64,000 bases of DNA from NCBI GenBank assembly GCA_017436955.1, contig JAFSCD010000016.1, positions 97,260 through 161,259 on the forward strand, given 5' to 3'. Shown here in pieces: positions 47,380-56,323 of this stretch; the first letter of the stretch is position 1, and each line of letters begins with the position of its first letter. The notes under the pieces are model-generated. The model was given only the letters and a program-made list of their open reading frames with translations, did no database searches and had not been told where the DNA came from. The position numbers were made by a program, and so were the translations under genes. The stretch comes from Oscillospiraceae bacterium. Its GTDB lineage: Bacteria > Bacillota > Clostridia > Oscillospirales > Oscillospiraceae.

Positions 47380-47888
47380 AGCAAAAGATCAAACTGAAGA
47401 CCTTTGAGATCGTACTGTTCGGCGTACTGGGAGCGCTGACCTTTGCGGCAAAGTTTGTCATGAGCGGTCTGCCGAATATCGAGCCGGTGAGCCTGATGAT
47501 CATGCTCTTTGCAGTGACCTTCGGCTGGAAGGCGCTGTATCCAACTTACGTGTATGTGGCGCTGGAGGTGCTGTGCTACGGCATCAACACCTGGAATATT
47601 TACTATCTGTATATCTGGGCGGTGCTGCTGATTGCGGCGCTGCTGCTGCGGAAGATGAAGGAGCCGCTGGGCTGGGCGATCTTGTCCGGCACATTTGGCT
47701 TGCTGTTTGGCGCGTTGTGCGGAATTGCAGATATCTTCATCGGCGGTTTTGCGTATGCCGGCGCGAAATGGGTGTCCGGCATCTGGTTTGACCTGCTGCA
47801 CTGCGGTGGCAATTTCGTTATTGCCTTGCTGCTGTTCCAGCCTATGCGAAAGCTGCTGAAGCAGCTTTACGGAAAAATAGGGAAATAA
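47376..47888 (+). CDS. ECF transporter S component, probably cobalamin-specific (CbrT-like)
   Basis: The product has 170 residues with about six membrane helices. It starts GTG 47376, which overlaps the DUF4430 stop (GTGA). Segments: FEIVLFGVLGALTFAAKFVM, LPNIEPVSLMIMLFAVTFGW, GTFGLLFGALCGIADIFIGG and GIWFDLLHCGGNFVIALLLF. The riboswitch and the transcobalamin-like neighbour make cobalamin or cobinamide the likely substrate. The ATPase and EcfT subunits are not in the window, so it must use a shared energising module. Confidence 0.85.
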   Translation: MKQKIKLKTFEIVLFGVLGALTFAAKFVMSGLPNIEPVSLMIMLFAVTFGWKALYPTYVYVALEVLCYGINTWNIYYLYIWAVLLIAALLLRKMKEPLGWAILSGTFGLLFGALCGIADIFIGGFAYAGAKWVSGIWFDLLHCGGNFVIALLLFQPMRKLLKQLYGKIGK

Positions 47889-47905
47889 TATAGGGCAATG
47901 TTTCG

Positions 47906-48077
47906 TTACCTTCTCCCGGGGAGAAGGTGCCCCAGTTCGCAAACTGGGGCGGATGTGGAATGCGGGCAGTTATCGAAAGGTCAGCACAATTTTAAGACCT
48001 CTGCGCAGCTTCGGTGCACGCCATTCCACACCCGTATTTTGCTCCACAAAATCCACCCTCTCCCCGGGAGAGGGGTA
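47906..48077. repeat. Family-1 multi-hairpin intergenic element, copy B (inverted)
   Basis: Reverse orientation relative to copy A. The order is hairpin CCTTCTCCCGGGGAGAAGG; hairpin CCCCAGTTCGCAAACTGGGG; arm GGATGTGGAATGCGGGCAG; core with stem AGGTC (47977-47981)/GACCT (47995-47999); arm TGCACGCCATTCCACACCC; hairpin TTTTGCTCCACAAAA; hairpin CCCTCTCCCCGGGAGAGGG. It sits between converging genes (ECF S and S4 protein). Confidence 0.85.
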
Positions 48078-48113
48078 AAAAATATGGGAGGCTTGCGCCT
48101 CCCATATTTTTTT
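48075..48113. terminator. Bidirectional terminator
   Basis: ATATGGGAGGC, TTGC, GCCTCCCATAT with A run before and T run after. It ends the long leftward gene string and protects against rightward read-through. Confidence 0.85.
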
Positions 48114-48115
48114 GT

Positions 48116-48355
48116 TCAGACTTCCTTGTACATTGCCGCCGCGTCATCCTTGCGGACAGTTTCGCTGATCTGCAGGACTTCCACGGCTACGGTGCGTGGA
48201 CCCATGGTGATCTCCAGTCGATCGCCTACCTTTACATCGTAGCTTGCCTTGACCACACGGCCGTTCACACGGATACGACCGTTGTCGCAGGCTTCGTTGG
48301 CTACGGTGCGGCGTTTGATCAAACGGGAGACCTTCAAGTATTTGTCCAGGCGCAT
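48116..48355 (-). CDS. S4-domain RNA-binding protein (YabO/Hsp15-like)
   Basis: The product has 79 residues, almost entirely one S4 domain: MRLDKYLKVSRLIKRRTVAN, then GRIRVNGRVVKASYDVKVGD. Family members bind rRNA on stalled or split 50S subunits. It is one base after the HU gene, as in the yabM-yabO neighbourhoods of other Firmicutes. Confidence 0.92.
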   Translation of the reverse strand: MRLDKYLKVSRLIKRRTVANEACDNGRIRVNGRVVKASYDVKVGDRLEITMGPRTVAVEVLQISETVRKDDAAAMYKEV

Positions 48356-48356
48356 C

Positions 48357-48632
48357 TTACTTGTTGACAGCGTCCTTCAGAGTCTTGCTGGCCTTGAAGC
48401 TGGGCAGAGTGGCAGCAGCGATGGTGATGGTCTCGCCGGTGATGGGGTTGCGGCCGGTGCGAGCTTCACGCTTCTTGGTCTCGAAGATGCCCAGGCCGTT
48501 CAGCTGGACACGGTCACCAGCGGCCAGAGCCTTGGTGATGGTGGCGACGGTGGCGTTCAGAGCGCCCTCAGCGTCCTTCTTGGTGAGGCCGGTAGCCTCG
48601 GCGATTGCGGTGATCAGTTCGGTCTTCTTCAT
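48357..48632 (-). CDS. hup: HU-family DNA-binding protein
   Basis: The product has 91 residues, full length. It starts MKKTELITAIAEATGLTKKD and contains the beta-arm signature GLGIFETKKREARTGRNPIT that grips the DNA minor groove. It is the nucleoid protein that bends DNA. A clear AAAAGGAG precedes the ATG. A 69-base gap from the SpoVB-like gene leaves room for its own promoter, but I could not pick one out firmly. Confidence 0.96.
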   Translation of the reverse strand: MKKTELITAIAEATGLTKKDAEGALNATVATITKALAAGDRVQLNGLGIFETKKREARTGRNPITGETITIAAATLPSFKASKTLKDAVNK

Positions 48633-48701
48633 TTTGGTTTTCTCCTTTTTTATATATTTTGGTATTGCTGATAAATTTATGTGGATCGCTTAAAAAGCGA
48701 A

Positions 48702-50297
48702 TCACAGATGAAGGAATTTGGCGATCTTCTCGCCCTTGGGCAGCAGCAGGCAATCTTCTCTGGTGATGGCCTTCAGCTTGATGACGGCGATGGCGTATAC
48801 GGCAACGCCGATAACGATCGGCACGCCGCAGGCGATGATCCGGCTCACGTCACCCATCAGGGCGGTGATGCCGTACCAGGTGCCGAATACGGCGATACCC
48901 ATTAAGATCGCCGCACCGATGGAGCGCAGCATATTGCGCACGATGGCCGGCGCTTCCGGCAGAACTCTGCGGATGGTGCCCAGATTCAGCACCGTGATGC
49001 ACAGATAGCACAAAAGGCTGCCGATGGGCGTACCCAGAATACCGATGTTTTCGTTGCCGGTGAGGATGAATACGGCGATGAGCTTCACAGCGCCGCCGAT
49101 GAACATATTGATCACCGGCAGGTTCACGTGACCGTGGGCCTGCATAATGGCGTTGGTAAGCAGCACCAGGGCGTTGAACACGATGCATACGCCCAAGATC
49201 GTCATCAGGGACGTGGACAGCACCAGTTTTTCGCCGGTGTAGCCGCCCAGCAGCGCCGTTACCGGCTCTGCCAATACTGCCAGACCTACGGCGCAGGGAG
49301 CGCTGATCAGACCGGTAACACGCACGGCGGATTCCTCGGTCATCCGGGCGGCTGTCCGGTCACCGGAGGTGATCTGGGCGGTGATGGCGGGGATGATGCT
49401 GATGGTGATGGGGGTAATGAAGGCGCAGGGCATATTAAAAATGGTCTGGGTCATATTGTAGATGCCCTTCTGGGTATCTGCCTGCGCCTGGGTCAGGAAG
49501 GTCAGCAGCTGGCTCATATAGATTTTGGTCTCCAGCACCGTCAAGATCTGCAGACCGGCAGAGCCGATGGTGATGGGAACGGCGATGGCCAGCAAGCCCT
49601 TGGCGATGTCCTTGCCGGAGTCCACCGGCTCATCCGACACGGGCAGTGCCTTAAATGCCTTGCGGAAGCAGCGGTTCAGGTAGAAAGAGGAGATCAGGCA
49701 GCTCATTGTGACGCCGAAGATGGCGCCGCCGGCGGCCAGGGGAATGCTGTGCCAGTAGAACTTGATCAGCAGCGCCGCGGCGATGCCTACGATCAGCTTG
49801 CACACCGCCTCCAGCACCTGGCTGACGGAGGTGGGCAGCATATTGCTCTGTCCCTGGAAGAAGCCGCGATAGGTACTCATCAGGCAGATGAGGAAGCAGC
49901 ACGGACCCAGTATGCCGATGGCGGCCCAGGCATCGGGCTGCTCCTGGAATGCGGCCAGTTGCTTGCAAAACAGGGTCATCAGCAGCGAGCCGATAAGACC
50001 CAGGCAGAGGAAGATCGTCCTGGAAACGGTGTAGATCTTCCGCACCTGCCGGTAGTTGCCCAGGGAGCTTGCCTGGGAGATCATCCGGCTCATTGCCACC
50101 GGCAGACCGGCGGTGGAGATCATCAAAAGAACGGTGTAGATCTCGTATGCGGTGCTGTAGTAGCCAAAGCCCTGCTCGCCGATAATGGCGTTGAGGGGGA
50201 TCTTGTACAGCGCACCGATGACCTTAACGATGGCGGTGGCCATTGCCAGCAGCATCGTACCGTGGAGAAAGCTTTGCTTTTTCGGCGTGTCAGACAT
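48702..50297 (-). CDS. Polysaccharide-type flippase, SpoVB/YabM family
   Basis: The product has 531 residues with about 14 membrane helices (MVF superfamily). The N-terminus GTMLLAMATAIVKVIGALYK then IPLNAIIGEQGFGYYSTAYE is the pattern of SpoVB and YabM proteins, which move lipid-linked precursors in cortex and wall synthesis. HU and the S4 gene follow, echoing the yabM-yabO order. Its start overlaps the end of the amidohydrolase gene by 8 bases, so it is translationally linked to the long operon. Confidence 0.88.
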   Translation of the reverse strand: MSDTPKKQSFLHGTMLLAMATAIVKVIGALYKIPLNAIIGEQGFGYYSTAYEIYTVLLMISTAGLPVAMSRMISQASSLGNYRQVRKIYTVSRTIFLCLGLIGSLLMTLFCKQLAAFQEQPDAWAAIGILGPCCFLICLMSTYRGFFQGQSNMLPTSVSQVLEAVCKLIVGIAAALLIKFYWHSIPLAAGGAIFGVTMSCLISSFYLNRCFRKAFKALPVSDEPVDSGKDIAKGLLAIAVPITIGSAGLQILTVLETKIYMSQLLTFLTQAQADTQKGIYNMTQTIFNMPCAFITPITISIIPAITAQITSGDRTAARMTEESAVRVTGLISAPCAVGLAVLAEPVTALLGGYTGEKLVLSTSLMTILGVCIVFNALVLLTNAIMQAHGHVNLPVINMFIGGAVKLIAVFILTGNENIGILGTPIGSLLCYLCITVLNLGTIRRVLPEAPAIVRNMLRSIGAAILMGIAVFGTWYGITALMGDVSRIIACGVPIVIGVAVYAIAVIKLKAITREDCLLLPKGEKIAKFLHL

Positions 50298-51627
50298 TTT
50301 GCCCTCCTTGCTTGGCGCTCTCGGCGAACACCCGGGGAATGGCGTAGGCGGTCAGCTCTTCCACAACTTTTTGCAGGTCGATGGTGGGGAACTGTCCGTT
50401 TTGGTAGAGAATCTTGCCGCCGACCATGGTCATTGCCACGTCGCCGCCCTTGGCGCTGTAAACCAGCGCGTTGAGAACATTGTGGCAGGGGATCAGGTGG
50501 GGTGCGGAGAAGTCCACCAGAATCAGGTCGGCATCCATACCGATTTCGATCATACCGGTCTTATCCGCCCGACCTTGCGCCCGGGCACCGCAGGTGGTAG
50601 CCATCATCAGCGCTGCCGCAGAGGGCATAGGCTCGCTGTCCTTGCGGTTGGAGACCGCTGTCAGACGCAGAATTTCAAACATATCCAAATTGCCGCACTC
50701 GATCGCGCCGCCGGTACCCAGCGCCACGTTCATACCGCTCTTGATACAATCCAGAACGGCGGTGGCAGGATAGCCGTATTTGGCAGCGGCAAGCGGTGTG
50801 GAAACGGCGGTAACCTTCTTTTTGCCCAGCAGCTTTTTATCCTCTTCGCTGAGACAGGCGCAGCAGGCCGCGGTGGCAGGAACGTTCCATACGCCGTGGC
50901 AATCCAGAAGCTGTGCCGGAGAAAGACCGGTGCGGTCCAGGCAGGAATCTACCTCATCCTCGGTCTCTGCCAGGTGGAGCTGGAAGCCCAGACCCTGCTC
51001 GCCGGCATAGCCTGCCAGCGCTTCCCACAGCTTGTAGTTGCTGGTGTACTCGGCGTAGATGCCGGCGTCGATCCGGATGCGACCGTTGTCGTGACCGTGC
51101 CATTTTTCCACGACCTTGCGCAGCAGCGCGCACTGCTCGTCGGTCTCGAAATCAAAGTCCTCGTTCTCGTCGATAAAGCGGTAGGCGGACAGGGCGATAT
51201 TGGCCTTGATGCCGCTTTCGGCAACCGCCTCGGCAGTGGCTTCGGGATAGTAGTACAGATCGCTGACGGAGGTGATGCCAAAGCGCAGACACTCGGCGAT
51301 CCCCAGCAGCGCGGCGGCCTTGGCGCAGCGGCTGTCCATATTGTCCTGCAGACGAAGCTGGGCATCCAGCGCCGTCATCGCGGGCATTTCGTCGCAATAG
51401 CTGCGCATAACCGTGGTGGCAAGATGGGTGTGGCAGTTCACAAGACCCGGCATCAGTACCATACCGGTGCCGTCAATGATGGTCCGGGGCTTTTCCTCCG
51501 GGGCAGTTTTGCCAATATAGGCAATCTTTCCCGCTTCGATGCCCAAATATGCGCCAAACAGCACATCCATCCGGTTATTCATGGTTACCAGGGTAACATT
51601 GGAAATTAAAATGTCCAAAACGGTCAT
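50290..51627 (-). CDS. MtaD/SAH-deaminase-like amidohydrolase with missing metal ligands
   Basis: The product has 445 residues with an amidohydrolase TIM-barrel layout. The first metal motif NCHTHL (His66, His68) and FQLHLAETEDE (His218) are present. The usual final LGTDGA reads LGTGGA (Gly306 in place of the metal/catalytic Asp), with LDMFEILRL intact after it. The histidine-rich HCVHL-like segment reads ACCACLSEEDKKLL. The relatives deaminate adenosine derivatives such as S-adenosylhomocysteine; this copy may be inactive or changed in chemistry. It sits between hemZ (6-base gap) and the flippase gene. The reading frame is intact, so it is not simply a decayed gene. Confidence 0.8.
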   Translation of the reverse strand: MTVLDILISNVTLVTMNNRMDVLFGAYLGIEAGKIAYIGKTAPEEKPRTIIDGTGMVLMPGLVNCHTHLATTVMRSYCDEMPAMTALDAQLRLQDNMDSRCAKAAALLGIAECLRFGITSVSDLYYYPEATAEAVAESGIKANIALSAYRFIDENEDFDFETDEQCALLRKVVEKWHGHDNGRIRIDAGIYAEYTSNYKLWEALAGYAGEQGLGFQLHLAETEDEVDSCLDRTGLSPAQLLDCHGVWNVPATAACCACLSEEDKKLLGKKKVTAVSTPLAAAKYGYPATAVLDCIKSGMNVALGTGGAIECGNLDMFEILRLTAVSNRKDSEPMPSAAALMMATTCGARAQGRADKTGMIEIGMDADLILVDFSAPHLIPCHNVLNALVYSAKGGDVAMTMVGGKILYQNGQFPTIDLQKVVEELTAYAIPRVFAESAKQGGQNV

Positions 51628-51633
51628 TTCCTT

Positions 51634-53052
51634 TCATAGCAAGGAGAACAGCCGGCGCTTATCCTCCAAAACATTTTCGATCATTTCAATATATTGCTCG
51701 GGGAACTTGGGATTGTGGAAGCGCTGCAGGGTGCCGTCGGGCAGGTTGACTTTGTTCATTCCGCCGCCGCCCAGAGATACGATGGTGTGCAGCTCCTCCA
51801 TCATATAGATGTTGTACAGACAATCCAGATCGTCCCTGCTCCAGCCGATATTCTCGAAAGAGCCGGACATATATTTCTGCCGGTACAGATAGTAGGGGCT
51901 GTAGCCCAGAGTGGGGAGAAGGGCGTTGGCGTAGTCTACCATCCGGGTGACAGCCTCCGGTGTGGACAGCTCCTGCCGCCGCTCAAACAGGTCAGCGCCC
52001 TTTTTCAGCGCCAGGGTATGGACGGTGATGTTGGCGGGGCGTAATGCCGCCACGGTGTCCAGCGAGTAGCGGAAGCCGTCAAAATCATCGGTGGGCAGAC
52101 CGGCGATCAGATCCATATTGATGGCATCGAAGCCGGCACTTTGCGCCCATTCATAGGCTTTTTTCACATCGTCGCCGGTGTGGGGGCGACCGCAGGCATG
52201 CAGCACGCTGTCCACCATGGTCTGGGGATTGATGCTCATCCGGTCAGCGCCGTGCTGACGGATAACGCGCAATTTTTCCTCGCTTAAGGTGTCGGGTCTG
52301 CCGCCTTCCACGGTAAATTCTATGCAGCGGCTTAAGTCGAAATGGGTAGAAATGGCGTCCAGAAGGGTTGCCATTTGGTTGCAATTTAAGGTGGTGGGGG
52401 TGCCGCCGCCGATATAAACGGTGCGGACGGTCTTTCCCGAGCCTGCCAGCAGCTTGCCGGTGACCGCGATCTCCTGCAGCAGGCAATCCAAGTACGGCTG
52501 CAGCAGACCTGCGTGCCTGCCGACGGTGCGGCTGACAAAGCTGCAATATGTACACCGGGTAGGGCAGAAGGGAATACCCACATAGAGGGAAATGTCATTT
52601 TCGCCCATCTTGCGCACCGCGTGTACGGTGGATTCCGAGCAGGCGACAGCTAATTTTTGCCGGGTGTCGGTGACGTAGTAAATATCCTTCAGCAGCCTGG
52701 CGGCGGAGCTTGCGTTGCCGCCTTCCAGAATATGCCGGGTGGAGATTTTCGTGGGACGCACGCCGGCCAGCGCACCCCAGGGGGGCAGCTCGGATAAAAG
52801 CCGGACAGCGGCTTTGTAATAGCTCTGCTGCAGGATGCGGCGGCGATCTCTTACGGTTTCGTCGCTTGCTTTCATTCTGCGGCGGCCGCGGACGGTCTTG
52901 CCGTCTTTGCAAATTGTGGTCACAGCGGTGAGCCAGTATTTACCCCGGTGCAGCCGGGAGGTGGCCTCGCCGGATGCATCCGGACCGAACAGCGACATCT
53001 GCAGCTGCTCCACCGCGTATCGGTCCTCGTGACCGATCAGATTCAGTTTCAT
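51634..53052 (-). CDS. hemZ: Radical SAM coproporphyrinogen dehydrogenase-like protein HemZ
   Basis: The product has 472 residues. The radical-SAM cluster cysteines are Cys163, Cys167 and Cys170 in GIPFCPTRCTYCSF. It has the HemN-type VYIGGGTPTTL, EFTVEGGRPDTL and MDLIAGLPTDDFDGF motifs. The long N-terminal part (PWGALAGVRPTKISTRHI) is typical of clostridial/bacillary HemZ rather than HemW. The suggested reaction is oxygen-independent coproporphyrinogen oxidation, though no other haem genes are near and true activity of this branch is uncertain. It lies 10 bases after the MBL gene in the operon. Confidence 0.87.
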   Translation of the reverse strand: MKLNLIGHEDRYAVEQLQMSLFGPDASGEATSRLHRGKYWLTAVTTICKDGKTVRGRRRMKASDETVRDRRRILQQSYYKAAVRLLSELPPWGALAGVRPTKISTRHILEGGNASSAARLLKDIYYVTDTRQKLAVACSESTVHAVRKMGENDISLYVGIPFCPTRCTYCSFVSRTVGRHAGLLQPYLDCLLQEIAVTGKLLAGSGKTVRTVYIGGGTPTTLNCNQMATLLDAISTHFDLSRCIEFTVEGGRPDTLSEEKLRVIRQHGADRMSINPQTMVDSVLHACGRPHTGDDVKKAYEWAQSAGFDAINMDLIAGLPTDDFDGFRYSLDTVAALRPANITVHTLALKKGADLFERRQELSTPEAVTRMVDYANALLPTLGYSPYYLYRQKYMSGSFENIGWSRDDLDCLYNIYMMEELHTIVSLGGGGMNKVNLPDGTLQRFHNPKFPEQYIEMIENVLEDKRRLFSLL

Positions 53053-53062
53053 AAGTGATCCT

Positions 53063-53644
53063 CTATTGCAGATAGGGATTGTAGCGCTTTTCTGCTGCCA
53101 AAGTGGTGGCTTCGCCGTGACCGGGGTAAACGGTCAGGTCATCTTCTGCTTGTGCCAAACGGGTCAGGCTGCGGCGAATGGTTGCCCAGTCGCCACCGGG
53201 CAGATCTGTGCGACCGCAGGAGCCGCAAAACAGCGTATCGCCGCTGAAGCATACGTCCTCCGCCATCAGGCACACGGAGCCGGGGGTATGCCCCGGGGTG
53301 TGCAGTACCCGGAAGGAAATGCCGGCTTTTTCGATACGGTCGCCCTCGCCGTAGGTGTGGGTGTAAGGAATTGCGCCGGCGGTGAACAGCTTAGGCAGGG
53401 AAAGCTCGGCTTCGTGGATATAGACCGGGCAGCCCAGCTTGCTGACCAGTGCCTTCACTGCGCCCACGTGGTCAAAATGACCGTGAGTCAGGAAAATGGC
53501 ATCGGCGGTAAGCCCCTGCTTCTGCAGGAAAAACGCGATGGTATCCGCTTCGTAGCCGGGGTCGATAATGACGCAGCGGCCGTCACGGGAAACGATGTAG
53601 GTATTGGTCTGGTAAGCGCCCAGAGTCAGCGTGTGGATCTGCAT
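53063..53644 (-). CDS. Metallo-beta-lactamase-fold hydrolase (glyoxalase II-like)
   Basis: The product has 193 residues. The binuclear metal motif THGHFDHVG (His54, His56, Asp58, His59) is followed by HTPGHTPGS and SGDTLFCGSCGR with the bridging Asp, and VYPGHGEATTL near the end. Such short proteins hydrolyse thioesters or related esters (YcbL type). In many Firmicutes a gene of this type follows rel-dtd, as here, with a 2-base gap from dtd. Confidence 0.9.
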   Translation of the reverse strand: MQIHTLTLGAYQTNTYIVSRDGRCVIIDPGYEADTIAFFLQKQGLTADAIFLTHGHFDHVGAVKALVSKLGCPVYIHEAELSLPKLFTAGAIPYTHTYGEGDRIEKAGISFRVLHTPGHTPGSVCLMAEDVCFSGDTLFCGSCGRTDLPGGDWATIRRSLTRLAQAEDDLTVYPGHGEATTLAAEKRYNPYLQ

Positions 53645-53646
53645 AC

Positions 53647-54114
53647 TTAACCTCTCCTGGGGGTTTCCATCAGCTGCACGGTGTCCAGGATCAGGGTCAC
53701 CGGACCGTCATTGACGGACTCCACCTGCATATCGGCGCCAAAGCGACCGTGCTGGGGCGGATAGCCAAGCTCGGCGCAGACGGCGAGGAATTTTTCATAC
53801 AGCCGGTTGCCCAGCTCCGGGTCGGCAGCCTCGGCAAAGCTGGGGCGGCGACCCTTGCGGACGTTGCCGTACAGTGTGAACTGGCTGACTACCAGCACCT
53901 GACCGTTTACGGCATCCAGACCCAGATTCATTTTGCCGTTTTCATCCTCGAAAACACGCAGGCCCAGCGCTTTTTCGGCAAGATAGCGACATTCCTTCTC
54001 CGTATCCTCCGGGCCAACGCCCAGCAGGATCAGAAAGCCCTTGCCGATGTTGCCCACCACCTCACCGTCAATAGTGACGGAGGCGGAATTGACCCGTGTC
54101 AGTACAGCACGCAT
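53647..54114 (-). CDS. dtd: D-aminoacyl-tRNA deacylase
   Basis: The product has 155 residues. It removes D-amino acids or glycine from mischarged tRNA. Family signatures are MRAVLTRVNSASVTIDG, VSQFTLYGNVRKGRRPSF and VNDGPVTLILD (the Gly-Pro motif of the active site). It is 14 bases downstream of rel, the standard order in Firmicutes. Confidence 0.96.
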   Translation of the reverse strand: MRAVLTRVNSASVTIDGEVVGNIGKGFLILLGVGPEDTEKECRYLAEKALGLRVFEDENGKMNLGLDAVNGQVLVVSQFTLYGNVRKGRRPSFAEAADPELGNRLYEKFLAVCAELGYPPQHGRFGADMQVESVNDGPVTLILDTVQLMETPRRG

Positions 54115-54128
54115 TGTAAATACTCCTT

Positions 54129-56318
54129 TTAGTTCTGGCCTCTGCGAGAGCCGATGATGTCCCGGATGTTCAGCAGCTTCTTGCGGATAGAATCCAGCTC
54201 CTCCACGTCCCGGACTTCAAAACGGACGGTGAAAATACTCTTGCCGTCGGGCAGATCCTTGCCGAACAGCTCCTTCACCCGTACCCGGGCGGTGGTCATC
54301 ACCGTTGCCACATCCAGCAGCAGACCGTCACGGGTGATGCAATCCAGCTCCAGCGTGGTCTCGAAGGGCTGGTTGTCCTGATTTGCCCAGCGGACGTTGA
54401 CCCACCGGGCAGCCTGGATGGGATGGTTGCGGTTGGCGGTATTGGGGCAGTCGATCCGGTGGATGCTGACACCAAAACCCTTGGTAATAAAGCCAATGAT
54501 GGCATCGCCGGGAACCGGAGTGCAGCACTTGGCGAATTTGATCATACAAGAGTCGATATCCTCGACGATAACGCCGTTGATGGCGTGGCGATCCCGCTTG
54601 ACAGCGTCGGGATCAGGATCGGTGCGCAGGGGATTTTGCTGCCGCTCGTTGTTCTGGACGCGGATTGCCTTGTTGATATCGTCCCGGATACGACCCACAG
54701 CCTTGGCAGCGGTAAGACCGCCGTAGCCGATGGCGGCGTACATATCCTCCCAATCGTCGAAGGACAGCTTTTTCAAAAGCTGGCGGCTGATCTCCGGGTC
54801 GATGGTGATGCTTAAGGGCAGACCGTGGCGTTTCATTTCGGCTTCGAAGGAGGCTCTGCCGTGCATCACATTTTCTTCCCGCTTTTCCTTCTTGAACCAC
54901 TGCTTGATCTTGGTGCGGGCCTGATTGGATTTACACAGCGTCAGCCAGTCACGGCTGGGACCCTTGGCGGATTTGGAGGTCAGTACCTCTACGATATCGC
55001 CGTTTTTTAAGGGCGCGTCAATGCTGGTGATGCGGTTGTTGACCTTGGCGCCGATCATGGCGTTGCCAACGCCGGAGTGAATGGCATACGCAAAGTCGAT
55101 GGGGGTGGAGCCTGCCGGCAGGGAAACGATCCTGCCCTTGGGCGTAAAGACGAACACCTCGTCGTCAAACATATCAATTTTCAGGGATTGGACGTATTCC
55201 TCCGCGTCGGCGTCCTGCTGGCTTTCCAGCAGGCGGCGTACCCACTCAAAGTCCTTCTCACTGCCGGCGCCTTCGCCCTGCTTGTACTTCCAATGGGCGG
55301 CGATGCCGTATTCGGCGGTTTCGTGCATATCCCAGGTGCGGATCTGCACCTCAAAGGGAATACCCTGATTGCCGATAACGGTGGTGTGCAGGGATTGGTA
55401 CATATTGGGCTTGGGGGTGGAGATATAGTCCTTAAACCGGCCCGGCACCAGATTGAACAGGTCGTGAATATGACCCAGCACGTTGTAGCAATCGGGAATG
55501 GAATCCACAATGACCCGGAAGGCGTAAATATCGTACAGCTCATCCATGGTCTTGCCCTGGGTCTCCATTTTGCGGTAGATGGAGTACACGTGCTTGATGC
55601 GGCCGTAGGCGGTGCTGTGGATACCCACACTTTCCAGACGCTCCTGGATCTTGCCCTGGATGGTGTGCATAAAGGCTTCGTCCTGCTCCTTATGGGCTTT
55701 CAGATAGTCCATAATGGCCTTGTATTTTTCGGGATCCAGGTACTGCAGGGCAATATCCTCCAGCTCCCACTTGATCTTCTGCATACCAAGGCGGTGCGCC
55801 AGGGGTGCGTAGATATCCATAGTTTCCCGGCATTTACTGACCTGCTTGGCAGGCGTCTGATACTGCATGGTGCGCATATTGTGCAGCCGGTCAGCGATCT
55901 TGATGAGCATGACCCGGATGTCTTTGGACATGGCCATAAACATCTTGCGCAGGTTTTCCATCTGCGCCTGCTCGGTGGAGGAGAAATTGGCACGGGTCAG
56001 CTTGGTGACGCCTTCCACCAGCTCCGCCACGGAGCGGCCGAACAGCTTGGAGATCTCGTCAAAGGAAGCGTCGGTGTCTTCAATGCAGTCGTGGAGCAGG
56101 GCGCCCAGAATGGCGTCCATATCCAGACCCATTTCCACCACGATCTCGGCAACGGCCAGGGGATGAATGATATAAGGAGAGCCGTCCTTACGCTGCTGAT
56201 CCTTGTGCTTGTTGCTGGCGTATTCAATTGCCTTGTCCAGAAGCTCCGTGTCAATGCTGGGCATTCGGCTGCGGATCGTTTCGGTAAGGGAGGCGTAATG
56301 TAGCTCAAAGGTTTCCAA
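54129..56318 (-). CDS. rel: Bifunctional (p)ppGpp synthetase/hydrolase Rel
   Basis: The product has 729 residues. The HD hydrolase domain (GALLHDCIEDTD, His76-Asp77) is followed by the synthetase domain (YDIYAFRVIVDSIPDCYNVL, DYISTPKPNMYQSLHTTV), a TGS domain (IVSLPAGSTPIDFAYAIHSG), a helical/zinc-finger-like part with CCTPVPGD, and a C-terminal ACT domain. Both enzyme halves look complete, so it should make and degrade the stringent-response alarmone. It lies 5 bases after recJ. Confidence 0.96.
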   Translation of the reverse strand: METFELHYASLTETIRSRMPSIDTELLDKAIEYASNKHKDQQRKDGSPYIIHPLAVAEIVVEMGLDMDAILGALLHDCIEDTDASFDEISKLFGRSVAELVEGVTKLTRANFSSTEQAQMENLRKMFMAMSKDIRVMLIKIADRLHNMRTMQYQTPAKQVSKCRETMDIYAPLAHRLGMQKIKWELEDIALQYLDPEKYKAIMDYLKAHKEQDEAFMHTIQGKIQERLESVGIHSTAYGRIKHVYSIYRKMETQGKTMDELYDIYAFRVIVDSIPDCYNVLGHIHDLFNLVPGRFKDYISTPKPNMYQSLHTTVIGNQGIPFEVQIRTWDMHETAEYGIAAHWKYKQGEGAGSEKDFEWVRRLLESQQDADAEEYVQSLKIDMFDDEVFVFTPKGRIVSLPAGSTPIDFAYAIHSGVGNAMIGAKVNNRITSIDAPLKNGDIVEVLTSKSAKGPSRDWLTLCKSNQARTKIKQWFKKEKREENVMHGRASFEAEMKRHGLPLSITIDPEISRQLLKKLSFDDWEDMYAAIGYGGLTAAKAVGRIRDDINKAIRVQNNERQQNPLRTDPDPDAVKRDRHAINGVIVEDIDSCMIKFAKCCTPVPGDAIIGFITKGFGVSIHRIDCPNTANRNHPIQAARWVNVRWANQDNQPFETTLELDCITRDGLLLDVATVMTTARVRVKELFGKDLPDGKSIFTVRFEVRDVEELDSIRKKLLNIRDIIGSRRGQN

Positions 56319-56323
56319 AGATT

